From contig CALLMF010000031.1 of assembly GCA_938006335.1 (NCBI GenBank), positions 115,835-179,834 on the forward strand: 64,000 bases of DNA, read 5' to 3'. The translations under genes and the position numbers were made by a program. Under the pieces are notes generated by a model, which saw only the letters and a program-made list of their open reading frames with translations, had not been told where the DNA came from and made no database searches. Shown here in pieces: positions 18,568 through 28,667 of this stretch; the first letter of the stretch is position 1; every line of letters starts with the position of its first letter. Source of the stretch: an uncultured Granulosicoccaceae bacterium. GTDB taxonomy: Bacteria > Pseudomonadota > Gammaproteobacteria > Granulosicoccales > Granulosicoccaceae.

Positions 18568-21093
18568 ATGTCACACAGACCCGACCACAGCTTGCTCCAG
18601 CGCCTGTCATGCCACGTGCCGCCCTGCGCGTGCCTTCCACCACGATTCCGGAAACCGGCGACGTTGCTCGAGCGGATCGTTCGCGGCGTCACGCTGGGAG
18701 CGGCCCTGGCGCTCGCAAGTGTGGGTAGCGCATCGGCTCAAGGCATCACCTTTGGCGCCAGCGATCCGCTCTCGGCCACGCAAGCCTACATCCCTGACGC
18801 ATCGGTAGCCGCTGACGGCACCGTCGTGGTCGATTGGACCATCGAACCGGGACACTATCTGTATCGCGACAAGACGAGCTTGTCGCTCGCTGCCGACGGG
18901 GTAGCAATCGCCCTCGATTCGCCCGTCATGCCCGAAGCCCTGATAGAAGTCGATGCCTTCTTCGGCGAATCTGCGGTATATCGTGGCCCGACCCGGATGT
19001 CGACGCGCCCGACCGACCCGATCGAAGAAGCGACGACCGCGGTGCTCAGCATCGAGTATCAGGGCTGCGCCGACATCGGCCTGTGCTATCCGCCGACCAC
19101 GGTGACGCGCACCATCGAACTGAATGCAAGCGCGTCGATTCCGTCCAGAGCGCTTGCACCACCGCGCGGCGCAAACACCGGTGGCTTGTTTGCTGACCTG
19201 GACCGACCCGCTGAGCAATCGGTGTCGAGTTCACCGACAACCATTGGCGCTTCTTCTGGATCGCTGTTCGGGTCTGCGGCCGACGCCACCTTGTTGCGCC
19301 CAGAGGAAGCCTACCTGCCAATGGCGCTGTCAGCGAGCACCTCGCAGATCGAACTCTTCTGGACGATCGAAGACGGCTATTACCTGTATCGGGACAAATT
19401 CGCACACCACCTTGATGCTGCCGATGCCCCGCTCGCCATCATCGAGCGCAGCGACGGAGTACTCGAACACGATGCCTTCTTCGGCGATGTGTACGTCAAT
19501 CGCGGTGAAGCTCGCACGGTGCTTGCGCTCGATGAACCGCTGAAGGTCGGAGACAGCGGCACACTCACGGTCGCCTACCAGGGCTGTGCCGATATCGGCG
19601 TCTGCTTCCCGCCGTCAACCATCGACGTGCCTTATCTGATCGACACTGTCGGCGCCACCGCTGCCTCCGCAGCGAACGTCATAGCGGTTGCCGCTGCAGA
19701 CACAACCACTCCGCCCCCCTCCTCAGGTGCAGGCTCAGGCCTTGTATCCGAGCAAGACCGCTTGTCCGGCTTGCTCGCCAACAGCAGTCTCTGGCTATCT
19801 GTGGTCACATTCTTGGGTCTGGGCGTACTGCTGGCATTCACGCCATGCGTGCTGCCAATGATCCCGATCTTGTCGAGCCTTATCATCGGCCAACGCAACG
19901 CCGATGGCAGTGCGATCTCTGGCGGTCGCGCCTTTCGCCTGTCCCTGGTGTACGTGTTGGTCATGGCATCGACGTACGCAGTTGCGGGCGTACTCGTCGC
20001 GCTGTCCGGACAGAACGTACAGATCTGGCTACAGAATCCCGTCGTCCTGTCCCTGTTCGCAGCGCTCTTCGTTGTGTTCGCATTCGCGATGTTCGGCTTG
20101 TTCGAATTTCAGATGCCGCGCGCACTGCAATCTCGCCTGACACAGGCATCCAACGCACAACAGGGAGGCGGCTACCGTAGCGTCGTCACCATGGGCTTCC
20201 TGTCCACGCTGATCGTAGGCCCTTGCGTCACCGCTCCACTGGCCGGAGCGCTCTTGTACATCGCCGACACGGGAGACGCGTGGGTTGGCGGGGCCGCATT
20301 GTTTGCACTGGGATTCGGCATGGGTGCGCCGCTATTGCTCATTGGCACATCAGCCGCCAGCATCATTCCCAAGGCCGGCACCTGGATGGTTCGCGTCAAG
20401 CAGAGCTTTGGCGTACTGATGCTTGGCATGGCGATCTGGATGTTGTCGCGCTTCATTTCGCCAGAGGCCACCGCCCTTCTTGCTGGCTTGCTGGTGCTCG
20501 GTACCGGCATCTGGCTCGGTGCGGCAGATCGGCTGGATGCCAACCCGGGCGGATGGGATCGTACCGCCAAAGCTGCCGGACTTGCAGTATCGATCTACGG
20601 GGTCGCGGTGTTGCTCGGTGCGCTTGCTGGTGGGTCCAGCCTGACCCGTCCACTGGCGGTCTACACCGGCGGCGGCGCCAATGGCGGCAACGGCTCCCAG
20701 GAACAGGCAGGCCTTGCGTTCCAGCGCGTGAAATCCAGCGACGATCTCGATCAGGTGCTTGCAAGCGCGAGCGCCCAAGGCCGCGCAGTGATGCTGGATT
20801 TCTACGCCGACTGGTGTATCAGCTGCAAGGAGATGGAACACTTCACGTTCACGGACGAGGATGTGCAGAACAGCCTTGACGGTGTGCTGCTCGTGCAGGC
20901 GGATGTCACTGACAACGACGACATCGACAAGGCACTACTCGACCGCTTCCGTCTGTTCGCGCCTCCCGCCATCATCTTCTTTGACCCCGCAGGGCGAGAA
21001 ATGCCGGGTGCGCGCGTGGTGGGCTTCGTGCCAGCCAAACGTTTCAGCGAACACGTGGGCACCGTACTCGCGACCACGACGGCCGCGCGTTGA
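18568..21093 (+). CDS. dsbD: Thiol:disulfide interchange protein DsbD with two tandem N-terminal alpha domains
   Basis: Transfers electrons from cytoplasmic thioredoxin to periplasmic substrates. After a signal peptide (TLGAALALASVGSASA) come two DsbD-alpha-like domains, each with a QGCADIG(L/V)C(Y/F)PP redox motif and a HYLYRDK or YYLYRDK segment. The membrane domain has FTPCVLPMIPIL and VGPCVTAPLAGALL, carrying its redox cysteines. The C-terminal thioredoxin domain has DFYADWCISCKEME. The ~841 residues exceed the usual ~570-600 because of the duplication. The start is uncertain: ATG at 18568 is used, and an in-frame start lies 66 bases upstream. Confidence 0.93.
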   Translation: MSHRPDHSLLQRLSCHVPPCACLPPRFRKPATLLERIVRGVTLGAALALASVGSASAQGITFGASDPLSATQAYIPDASVAADGTVVVDWTIEPGHYLYRDKTSLSLAADGVAIALDSPVMPEALIEVDAFFGESAVYRGPTRMSTRPTDPIEEATTAVLSIEYQGCADIGLCYPPTTVTRTIELNASASIPSRALAPPRGANTGGLFADLDRPAEQSVSSSPTTIGASSGSLFGSAADATLLRPEEAYLPMALSASTSQIELFWTIEDGYYLYRDKFAHHLDAADAPLAIIERSDGVLEHDAFFGDVYVNRGEARTVLALDEPLKVGDSGTLTVAYQGCADIGVCFPPSTIDVPYLIDTVGATAASAANVIAVAAADTTTPPPSSGAGSGLVSEQDRLSGLLANSSLWLSVVTFLGLGVLLAFTPCVLPMIPILSSLIIGQRNADGSAISGGRAFRLSLVYVLVMASTYAVAGVLVALSGQNVQIWLQNPVVLSLFAALFVVFAFAMFGLFEFQMPRALQSRLTQASNAQQGGGYRSVVTMGFLSTLIVGPCVTAPLAGALLYIADTGDAWVGGAALFALGFGMGAPLLLIGTSAASIIPKAGTWMVRVKQSFGVLMLGMAIWMLSRFISPEATALLAGLLVLGTGIWLGAADRLDANPGGWDRTAKAAGLAVSIYGVAVLLGALAGGSSLTRPLAVYTGGGANGGNGSQEQAGLAFQRVKSSDDLDQVLASASAQGRAVMLDFYADWCISCKEMEHFTFTDEDVQNSLDGVLLVQADVTDNDDIDKALLDRFRLFAPPAIIFFDPAGREMPGARVVGFVPAKRFSEHVGTVLATTTAAR

Positions 21094-21135
21094 AACAGGT
21101 CCCGCGACAGCGGCTCGTGCCGATGATTCACGAAA

Positions 21136-21774
21136 TCAGAGGTTTCGACGCGACAGGTAGGCATGCCACAACAGCCGCGAAGCCGCACCTCGATACGGAC
21201 GCCAGTGCTCGGCTCGCGCATCCAGCGCGGGATAATCGGGAACAGTATCCAGCGCCCAGCTTTCCGCGACACTGACCGCCAGTGCACGATCGCCGCTCGC
21301 CCAGGCATCCGGTCGTCCCAGTGCCATGGTCAGATACACACCGGCAGTCCATGGCCCGATACCGCGCACGCCAGTCAGTGTCGCGACTACCTCATCATCA
21401 CTCAGCTGCTCAAGCGCGTTCAGCACAAGCTGTCTATTGCGGATGGCCCGGGCGATGGATTGGCAGTAACCGATCTTGGCATTGCTCACTCCAAGCTCAC
21501 GCAAGGCATCCTGTTCGAGTGCAAGAAATTGCGCAGGGGTAAACGGCTGACACACTCCCTCGACTCGCTGCATGACCGCACGCGCACTGGCCAAGGAGAT
21601 CTTCTGCTCCATCACGATGAACACCAGGGTGCGAAACGTCGCCGGGCGTCGCCACAACGGTGGCCTGCCCCATTGCTCATACAAGCCGGCAAGCACGCTA
21701 TCCCGGCGGGCAAGTATCCCTAGTGCCTCATCAAGTGACCGGCGATCGAGTGAGTACGAGACAGCAGTGCTCAT
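21136..21774 (-). CDS. DNA-3-methyladenine glycosylase II family protein (AlkA-like)
   Basis: A 212-residue HhH-GPD base-excision glycosylase. It has the helix-hairpin-helix (LTGVRGIGPWTAGVYLTMAL, about residues 130-150) and the downstream catalytic Asp region (RPDAWASGDRALAVSV). It lacks the N-terminal AlkA domain, as short bacterial members do. It should remove alkylated purines from DNA. No Ada-type regulator lies nearby. It is convergent with dsbD and divergent from the small HNH gene. Confidence 0.87.
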   Translation of the reverse strand: MSTAVSYSLDRRSLDEALGILARRDSVLAGLYEQWGRPPLWRRPATFRTLVFIVMEQKISLASARAVMQRVEGVCQPFTPAQFLALEQDALRELGVSNAKIGYCQSIARAIRNRQLVLNALEQLSDDEVVATLTGVRGIGPWTAGVYLTMALGRPDAWASGDRALAVSVAESWALDTVPDYPALDARAEHWRPYRGAASRLLWHAYLSRRNL

Positions 21775-21798
21775 GCTGACGCAGCAGCCTCAAGGATA

Positions 21799-22089
21799 AT
21801 GGTGCCACGACGCAAGCAAGGCTGTTGCGAACTCTGCAATCGTGACACCGCGCTGACCTTTCATCACCTGATTCCCCGCAAGATGCATCGGCGCCCGCGC
21901 TTTCGCAAGGATTTTTCGCGCGAACAGCTGAACGCCGGCGTGGAGCTTTGCCGCGCCTGCCACACCGGTTTGCATCGCTTGTTCGACGAGATGACACTCG
22001 CCAAGCGCCTGAACACCTTGAAGGCATTGAAAGCTGACGAGGCCGTGCAAAGGCACGTAAGCTGGGTGGCCAGGCAGAAGCGCAGCTAG
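21799..22089 (+). CDS. Small HNH-type protein
   Basis: A 96-residue protein with a CxxC pair (CCELCNRD), the HH motif (TFHHLIPRKMHRR), an Asn-Ala segment (LNAGVELCRACHTGLHRLF) and a second CxxC. Together these form a zinc-stabilised HNH nuclease fold. Single-domain members of this kind are widespread, but their role is poorly known. It is divergent from the AlkA-like gene by 24 bases, which suggests shared control. It could be a DNA repair nuclease, but no partner is seen. Confidence 0.75.
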   Translation: MVPRRKQGCCELCNRDTALTFHHLIPRKMHRRPRFRKDFSREQLNAGVELCRACHTGLHRLFDEMTLAKRLNTLKALKADEAVQRHVSWVARQKRS

Positions 22090-22115
22090 CAAACCCACGC
22101 GCATGCCCGCTGGCA

Positions 22116-23810
22116 TCAGGCGTTTGCTGGTGCGTAGCTGAACCGCGACACATCGGCCGCCATCGCCCGACCCGAGGTATCAAAGGCGACGACGCCGACA
22201 AAGGCACCCGTGAAACTTGCGTGCTCGCCACGCCCAGCCTCATCCGATAGCGTACTTGCATCAAGCACCGGGCCAATCGGCTGCCAGTCACTACCGCCCT
22301 GACGCCACCGGAACTGCAACTGCTCACGTCTGACGTCGCAGGCAAACTCAACCGCGCCATCAGCGATCGTGACAACGTCACCCAACGGCCACGACAGACG
22401 CCCTAGCGGCCAGTCTCCGTTGCAGCTGGTCATGCTCAGCACCCGGCCCTGCTGTTCGTCATGCGTCACGTAGACCGCATGGAATCGATGGCGATCGTAG
22501 TAGGCAATCAGACCCGCGCCCTGTTGCGGACTGACAGGACTCACCTCCAGCGAGATTTGCGCGGTGTAGGACAGATGCTGTTGCCGTCGAGCCACCAGAG
22601 CTTGTTCGAACCAGCTACCGAGAGACTCCCGCCCGAACAGACGCAGAAAACCCGGCCGCGCCTCGAGCGAAAACAGGCGTTGCCACTGCGGCGTACGCAA
22701 CCATTGAAAATCCAGCGGCAAATGTCCATCGAAGGTGTAGTCGCGTGGCTCGTCAGAAACCGGAGCTGGCTGCGCACCAGAGTAAGGCGCGCCAACAGCG
22801 CCAATAGAGCCGTGCCCGCCCTGGTCAACGACATCCGCTGAGCTATCGATCGGCATGGGCACCTGTGCGAGCGGGGCCTGACCGCCACCCACAAGGCGCA
22901 TCCAGCCGTCGTCACACCATTCAACCTGTTGAATCGCACTCTCGCGCCCGAGAGGTGACCGACGCAAGTCCGGCACCGACACATCGAGCGGCCTGGAACA
23001 CAAGTGCACGTGATACCACTCCCCTGACGGTGTCTCTACCGGCTGCCCATGTCCCGCTCGCTGCAACTCGCCCTTGTCGTCGGGGTTGGCAGTAATCACA
23101 TGGTGATCGGGGTGCAACTCGTAGGGACCTTCGAGTGTTCGGCTACGGGCGTGGGTCACCGCATGTTCGTAGCCGGTGCCACCTTCCGCGACAATCAGGT
23201 AGTACCAACCACCGCGTTTGAGCAGATGGGCACCTTCGGCAAGACCAAGAGGACTGCCATGAAAGATGATGCGTGGCTCACCCATCAAGCAACCGAGCGA
23301 CTCATCAAACTCCTGTAACACGATGCCACCAAAACTGGTACCCGGTGCCTCCTTGCCTTCAAAGCCGGTGCGGTGATCCCAATGCAGGTTGACCAGCCAC
23401 TTTCTACCGTCATCATCGTGAAACAGCGACGGATCGAATCCGCTTGAGTTCAGATACACCGGGTCTGACCACTCCCCCATGATGTCGCTGGTTGTCACCA
23501 GATAGTTATGTGCATCCTTGAAGTTACCGTCGTAACGTTTTACATCGGTGTAGATCAGCCAGAAGCGGTTGTCCGCGTAGCTGATGCACGGCGCCCAGAC
23601 ACCACAAGAGTCCGGGTTACCTCGCATGTCGAGTTGCTCGGCGCGACACAGCGGACGCGGCAACAGTGACCAATCGCGCAGATTTCGTGAATGATGAATC
23701 TGCACGCCCGGGTACCACTCGAAAGTGGACGTGGCAATGTAGTAGTCGGCGCCAACCCGACAAATGGAGGGGTCGGGATTGAACCCCGGTAAAATAGGGT
23801 TGATGATCAC
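22116..23810 (-). CDS. Glycoside hydrolase family 43 (beta-xylosidase/arabinosidase type)
   Basis: A 564-residue GH43 enzyme without a signal peptide, so cytoplasmic. The N-terminal five-bladed propeller shows NPILPGFNPDPSICRVG (catalytic base Asp), FEWYPGVQIHHSRNL, the pKa-modulating Asp in SSGFDPSLFHDDDGRKW, and the acid Glu in GLAEGAHLLKRGGWYYL. The C-terminal ~200 residues resemble the beta-sandwich of XynB-like (GH43 subfamily 11) enzymes. It should cleave imported xylo- or arabino-oligosaccharides. It is the last gene of a run with the Gfo/Idh dehydrogenase and the isomerase. Confidence 0.9.
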   Translation of the reverse strand: MIINPILPGFNPDPSICRVGADYYIATSTFEWYPGVQIHHSRNLRDWSLLPRPLCRAEQLDMRGNPDSCGVWAPCISYADNRFWLIYTDVKRYDGNFKDAHNYLVTTSDIMGEWSDPVYLNSSGFDPSLFHDDDGRKWLVNLHWDHRTGFEGKEAPGTSFGGIVLQEFDESLGCLMGEPRIIFHGSPLGLAEGAHLLKRGGWYYLIVAEGGTGYEHAVTHARSRTLEGPYELHPDHHVITANPDDKGELQRAGHGQPVETPSGEWYHVHLCSRPLDVSVPDLRRSPLGRESAIQQVEWCDDGWMRLVGGGQAPLAQVPMPIDSSADVVDQGGHGSIGAVGAPYSGAQPAPVSDEPRDYTFDGHLPLDFQWLRTPQWQRLFSLEARPGFLRLFGRESLGSWFEQALVARRQQHLSYTAQISLEVSPVSPQQGAGLIAYYDRHRFHAVYVTHDEQQGRVLSMTSCNGDWPLGRLSWPLGDVVTIADGAVEFACDVRREQLQFRWRQGGSDWQPIGPVLDASTLSDEAGRGEHASFTGAFVGVVAFDTSGRAMAADVSRFSYAPANA

Positions 23811-23816
23811 GGTAGT

Positions 23817-24965
23817 TCAGTCTTGTCCTTTGCTGGCGAGCATGGCCGTTGCCTCATCCGCTGACAGAGGTTCAGGCCGCGTGCAACGGGTATTGATATC
23901 CACGGCCGAGCCGGACTGTCCAGCCGTCAGGATGGAGGTCATCACCTCAACGACGTGCAACGCAAGGCTGTCATTGCAACGGTGCTCCCGACCCGCGTGA
24001 ATGGCCTCGGCCATATCGGCGAGCCCGGATGCGCGGTAGTTGGCTTTATGCGTACCGTCCTGGTCCTCGTAGTTGGTAACCGCAAACGGGTGATCGAATT
24101 CCGGTAGCACTTCCCTTTCGGCGACGGATCGCCACAAGCTCACCTCACCACTGAAGTAGTTCGGGTCAGGGAGTGAGAGGCTGCCCGTCTCCCCGTGCAG
24201 TTCCATGGAGGGTTGGCTGTGCCTGCACACGTCCCAACTGGTACCCAGCGTGGCAATGGCACCACTGGCAAATTCAAGCAGCGCATGCACCGTGGTGGGT
24301 GTACCGACAGGCACACTGTCCACCTGCCTCGGGTCCGCGGTCACCGTACGTTCGGCAAATGGCGTTGTGCACGTGGACTGAACGCGCACCACCGGCCCCA
24401 TCAGCTGCACCAGATTGGTGATGTAGTACGGCCCGACATCGAGGACCGGTCCGCCGCCGGGCTGATAGAAAAATCCCGGGTTGGGATGCCAATGTTCCAT
24501 ACCACGGCTCATGACATGGGCCGTTGCGCTCAGTACCCGGCCGATGGCGTCGCTATCGACGAGGTGACGCGCCAGCTGATGACTCCCTCCCATGAAGGTA
24601 TCCGGCGCGGAACCCACGCGCAATCCACGCTTGGAGGCCTGCTCGATCAGCGCGGCGCCCTCCTCCAGACTCAGCACGAAAGGCTTTTCTGAAAACACGT
24701 GCTTACCTGCCGCGATGGCCTGCATGGATAGATCAGCGTGCGCTGCAGGTATCGTCAGATTCAGCACGATGTCGACATCATCTGACGCCATCAGCTCGTC
24801 GACCGTACACGCCCTAATGCCGAACTCATCGGCCCTTGATCGAGCTGCCGCAGGATCGATATCAGCGCATGCACGCACCTCTATGGCACGGTACAGCGGC
24901 GCAAGCTCACAATAGGCCGTCGATATGTTTCCGCATCCAACGATGCCTACGCCAAGCGGTCTCAT
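23817..24965 (-). CDS. Gfo/Idh/MocA family NAD(P)-dependent oxidoreductase
   Basis: A 382-residue sugar or cyclitol dehydrogenase. The N-terminal Rossmann fold reads GVGIVGCGNISTAYCELAP, followed by the conserved EKPF motif (GKHVFSEKPFVLSLEEG) near residue 95. The C-terminal beta-sheet domain has GGGPVLDVGPYYITNLVQLMGP. The exact substrate cannot be told. It overlaps the isomerase stop by 4 bases and lies 6 bases from the GH43 gene, so the three probably form one catabolic operon. Confidence 0.9.
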   Translation of the reverse strand: MRPLGVGIVGCGNISTAYCELAPLYRAIEVRACADIDPAAARSRADEFGIRACTVDELMASDDVDIVLNLTIPAAHADLSMQAIAAGKHVFSEKPFVLSLEEGAALIEQASKRGLRVGSAPDTFMGGSHQLARHLVDSDAIGRVLSATAHVMSRGMEHWHPNPGFFYQPGGGPVLDVGPYYITNLVQLMGPVVRVQSTCTTPFAERTVTADPRQVDSVPVGTPTTVHALLEFASGAIATLGTSWDVCRHSQPSMELHGETGSLSLPDPNYFSGEVSLWRSVAEREVLPEFDHPFAVTNYEDQDGTHKANYRASGLADMAEAIHAGREHRCNDSLALHVVEVMTSILTAGQSGSAVDINTRCTRPEPLSADEATAMLASKGQD

Positions 24966-25720
24966 GACGACGCCTTTGCCGCGTTCATGAACGCGAGCGC
25001 GCGGCGCGCGAAGCGTTCCGCATCGGACGGCTTGTCGTGTTCGACCACGGTGATCACCTCCTGTTGATAGTCACCAATACGTTGCAGCAAGCGATCCCAT
25101 TCCATGACACCTTCGCCCGGATCGGCCCAACCGTCCTCATCGACACACTCGCCCTCGCGAGCGATGTCCTTGACGTGGATGGAAGCTACCCTCGATGCGT
25201 ATCGATCCAGAACGGCAAGCGGATCTGCTCCAGCCCGTTGCACCCATGCAAGATCACCTTGCCAGAGAAGATCGGGAGCGTGGTCGAGAAGTTCGTACAG
25301 GGGGATCGAGCCGTCTGGCAATGGCACGAGTTCAAAGTCGTGATTGTGCCAGCCAAACGTGACCCCAAGGTCACCCAGACGTTCGCCCACGCGCGCCAGT
25401 CGCGCGGCAAGCGCCCGCCAACCTGCAGCATCAACAGGCCGTGATTCAGCATCGAGATAGGGCGCAAACACGAGCTCTATCCCGAGTTGCTTGATGATGG
25501 CTAGCGCGCCAGCAAAATCCGATTCGAGCACGTCAAGGCCGATATGGGAAGTGGGCATCACGAGCCCATGATCGGCCAGTGAACGCTGCAGCGCATCGAC
25601 ATCACCGAACAATCCACCGTAGCCCTCCACCCGCGTGTAACCCATGGCACTCAACATCGCCAAGGTGTTATCAAGTGGGCCGTGGTTTCTGGCGCTGTAC
25701 AACTGGAAGGAACTGCTCAT
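24962..25720 (-). CDS. Sugar phosphate isomerase/epimerase (AP endonuclease 2-type TIM barrel)
   Basis: A ~252-residue TIM-barrel protein. Metal-binding segments typical of the family are FGWHNHDFELVPL, WQGDLAWVQRAGADP, ASIHVKDIAREGE and VITVVEHDKPSD. The ATG at 25720 is preferred over a TTG 24 bases upstream. Coupling to the Gfo/Idh dehydrogenase (ATGA overlap) is a common pair in sugar and inositol catabolism. Confidence 0.87.
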   Translation of the reverse strand: MSSSFQLYSARNHGPLDNTLAMLSAMGYTRVEGYGGLFGDVDALQRSLADHGLVMPTSHIGLDVLESDFAGALAIIKQLGIELVFAPYLDAESRPVDAAGWRALAARLARVGERLGDLGVTFGWHNHDFELVPLPDGSIPLYELLDHAPDLLWQGDLAWVQRAGADPLAVLDRYASRVASIHVKDIAREGECVDEDGWADPGEGVMEWDRLLQRIGDYQQEVITVVEHDKPSDAERFARRALAFMNAAKASS

Positions 25721-25871
25721 GGGTGTCTGAAAGCCCGCTTTCAATGTGTAGGTAGTCGGCGTATCACAGCGACACCGATACTAACGACATCCCGGCAGGC
25801 TTACAGAAATTTTCTGTACCCCATCACCTCTGACTCAAGCGTTCCCCGGCTTGAATCAGACGACTGTCTTG

Positions 25872-27254
25872 TCAAGCCGCCTTGCGGGCGACCTCAGACA
25901 GGCGTGCCACAGTCTCGGCAGTGACTTCAGGGGGAGCCGCACCCATTGCCGCAAGCTCTCCAGCGGCCTCCATTGCTGCAATGGCGTCTTGTGTGACGAC
26001 TACAACGCCGTCCTGACTCGCCGGGAAGCGCCGTGCGTCCATGGCAGGGTCAAGACCGATCACGCTGCCTGCAGGCACGTCGACACCCTGCTGGACAATC
26101 ACGCGATGAAGGTCGCAGTTGGCACCGACCGAACTACCGGGCAACAGAACAGAACGTGATACGCGAGCGCGCGCGCCGATCTGACATCCGGTGGATACGA
26201 TACTGCGATCAACGGTTGCGCCTGTAATGCAAACCCCGCCCCCCAGTACCACATCACCCAATTTGGCGGCCACCGGGGTGTTGAGCACGCGCGTTTGCGC
26301 CGCTTGGGCTTGCCACCCGAGAACAGGCCAATTCGTATCGTGACGCGCGATGGTTTCACCATCATCAAGCAGATCCAACTGGGCCTTGAAGTAGGTGTCC
26401 AGTGTTCCAACATCACGCCAGTACTGACCATGGCTGTTGCTTGCAAACGGATACGCCATGACGCAGCGATTACCAATCAGCCACGGCAACACGTCGTGAC
26501 CAAAATCATGTGTTGACAACTCGTCGCCTGCATCGGTACGCAAGACGTCGAGCAGGCAGTCCGTATTGAAGACGTAGATTCCCATCGATGCCTGCACCGA
26601 GTCTCCGTCGCCCGGGACCACATCGTTTGCGCCAGGCTTTTCAAGGAAAGTATCTATCGAGCCGTCCTCGCGTGAGTGCACGATGCCGTAGTGAGATGCA
26701 TCAGCGCGCGGAACACTGATACAGCTGACCGTGACGTCGGCACCGCTCAGAACATGCTCGAGCAGCATTTCGCGGTAGTCGGCCTTGTACACGTGGTCAC
26801 CCGAAAGCACGATCACATGCCGAGTTGCGCGACGCTCTATCACGCTGATGTTGCGATAGATCGCATCCGCTGTGCCGCGGTACCAATCGCCGACGCCATC
26901 CTGCTGCGCCGGTAGCAACTCAAGCCCCTGCCGGCCGGGACCGCCAAACAACGGAGACCAGCTTTGCTGCAGGTGGGCCAGCAGCGAGTGCTGCCTGAAT
27001 TGCGTCAGAACGCCAACACGCGCAATCCCGGAGTTGGCGCAGTTCGACAAGGTGTAATCGATGATCCGCCCGGACGCACCGAACGGTACGGCAGGCTTGC
27101 AGTCCTCATCGGTCAAAGGAGCAAGCCGAGTGCCTCGGCCGCCAGCGAGGACCAGCGCCAAGCAGTCGCGAGCAAGCGAATCTGAACGAACAGCGAGCGT
27201 TTTGGGCACGTAAGGCTCGCGCTGTGTTGGTGAATCGCCCGGCGATGACGGCAT
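25872..27254 (-). CDS. glgC: Glucose-1-phosphate adenylyltransferase
   Basis: Makes ADP-glucose for glycogen synthesis. The 460-residue protein has LALVLAGGRGTRLAPLTDEDCKPAVPFG, the IIDYTLSNCANSGI activator/substrate region, VLSGDHVYKADY, FLEKPG and a C-terminal left-handed beta-helix (residues ~310-420). A ~40-residue extension after the helix is extra compared with E. coli GlgC. No glycogen synthase or branching enzyme is in view. Confidence 0.92.
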   Translation of the reverse strand: MPSSPGDSPTQREPYVPKTLAVRSDSLARDCLALVLAGGRGTRLAPLTDEDCKPAVPFGASGRIIDYTLSNCANSGIARVGVLTQFRQHSLLAHLQQSWSPLFGGPGRQGLELLPAQQDGVGDWYRGTADAIYRNISVIERRATRHVIVLSGDHVYKADYREMLLEHVLSGADVTVSCISVPRADASHYGIVHSREDGSIDTFLEKPGANDVVPGDGDSVQASMGIYVFNTDCLLDVLRTDAGDELSTHDFGHDVLPWLIGNRCVMAYPFASNSHGQYWRDVGTLDTYFKAQLDLLDDGETIARHDTNWPVLGWQAQAAQTRVLNTPVAAKLGDVVLGGGVCITGATVDRSIVSTGCQIGARARVSRSVLLPGSSVGANCDLHRVIVQQGVDVPAGSVIGLDPAMDARRFPASQDGVVVVTQDAIAAMEAAGELAAMGAAPPEVTAETVARLSEVARKAA

Positions 27255-27320
27255 GGTTGGCTCCCTACGTTAGTCGCTCAGGGATTGCATGACTCGTGCC
27301 CACGCCGGAATATCGGACGA

Positions 27321-28667
27321 CTAGCGCGCCACAGGCTTTCCGTTCACCCACACGGCCGCCACGTTCCTCCGGGTTGCGCCGTAGAGCGTCTTCTGCAGGA
27401 GATCCGCCTGGCTGTCCAGCCCGTCGAATCGCAGAATTCCGCCGTCGTCCGCATCCGGGTCGATGTGTAGTGCGTCAAAACACCTGCCGGCGGAAAAACT
27501 GCCGACCGGCAGATCCAGCACGTCGGCTCCTCCAGCGGTTGCAAGATGAAAGGCCTCGACGAAGTCCACACGACTATCGGTCACACCCCGCGAGGACGCT
27601 GGCAGACCCGGGTCCACACCAAGCTCCAGCATGCGCGCCGAATGTACGGTGTGCTTGCAGGTATCGAACAATGAGGCGCTTGGCCCGCCCGAAATGTCGG
27701 TGCCAAGACCCACCCGCATTCCCTTCTCCAGCGCGCGCCGCAACGGAAAGACGGCATCGGAAAAATAGATGTTGGACAACGGACAATGCGCGACGCCTGC
27801 GCCCTGACGGACAATCAGATCCATATCCGAATCAGCCAGAAAATTGGCGTGAGCAAGCACGGAATGTCGGCTGACCAGACCGAAGCCGTGCAGCGCTTCC
27901 GTATCACTACAACCCATACGCGTCAGCACGTGCGTGTGCTCCCAATCGCTTTCCGAGCAATGCGTTTGCACGTGGCAACCATGCTGTGCGGCCAGCTGCC
28001 CGAGCCCTTCAAGCAACTCATCGGTGCAACTCGGAATGAAGCGCGGCGTGATCGCAGGCAACACACGGCCCTGCCCCTCTGCCGCGAGATAGGCGATCAG
28101 ATCCTCGGTGCCACGCAAGGCGACGTCGGCGGATTCATCACGATAAAAATCCGGGCATTGCTCGGCGTGATCCATGGCGACCCGCCCCACCAGCGCACGT
28201 TGACCCAGGCCAATACAGGTATCTGCAAGCACGCGCGTGGACTCGTCATGAATGGTGGCGAAATACACCGCCGTGGTCGTTCCATTGGCCAGCAAGGTAG
28301 ACACCAGCGAGTGATAGGTCGAACGCGCAAAAGCCACATCGGAGTAACGACTCTCCAGCGGAAAGGTCTCCTGCTGCAGCCAGTCCTCGAGCGGCAGATG
28401 CAGCGCCTTGCCAAGCTGCGGCCACTGCGGGGCGTGCACATGCAAATCCACCAGCCCGGGTATGAGAAACGACGGCGGCTGGATTTCGGTCAGCGCATCA
28501 TTGTCGCGCGCCTGCGCGACGACACGCTCGTAGTCCGGCGCCTCGCGATCAAGAACACGGGAAATGACGCCCTGTTCATCGATCAGGATCAGTGCATCTT
28601 CGATGATGCCGAGCTCATGCCTGTCGGGGGCATGCATGCAGGTGGCGCGTACAAGGTGGGGCTTCAT
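27321..28667 (-). CDS. guaD: Guanine deaminase
   Basis: Hydrolyses guanine to xanthine in purine salvage. The 448-residue amidohydrolase has VDLHVHAPQWPQLGKAL, the QTHCSESDWEH zinc/substrate motif, SVLAHANFLADSDM and RVGLGTDISGGPSASLF, all specific to GuaD. The C-terminus VAAVWVNGKPVAR is typical of the family. It stands alone, 66 bases from glgC and in the same direction. Confidence 0.94.
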   Translation of the reverse strand: MKPHLVRATCMHAPDRHELGIIEDALILIDEQGVISRVLDREAPDYERVVAQARDNDALTEIQPPSFLIPGLVDLHVHAPQWPQLGKALHLPLEDWLQQETFPLESRYSDVAFARSTYHSLVSTLLANGTTTAVYFATIHDESTRVLADTCIGLGQRALVGRVAMDHAEQCPDFYRDESADVALRGTEDLIAYLAAEGQGRVLPAITPRFIPSCTDELLEGLGQLAAQHGCHVQTHCSESDWEHTHVLTRMGCSDTEALHGFGLVSRHSVLAHANFLADSDMDLIVRQGAGVAHCPLSNIYFSDAVFPLRRALEKGMRVGLGTDISGGPSASLFDTCKHTVHSARMLELGVDPGLPASSRGVTDSRVDFVEAFHLATAGGADVLDLPVGSFSAGRCFDALHIDPDADDGGILRFDGLDSQADLLQKTLYGATRRNVAAVWVNGKPVAR

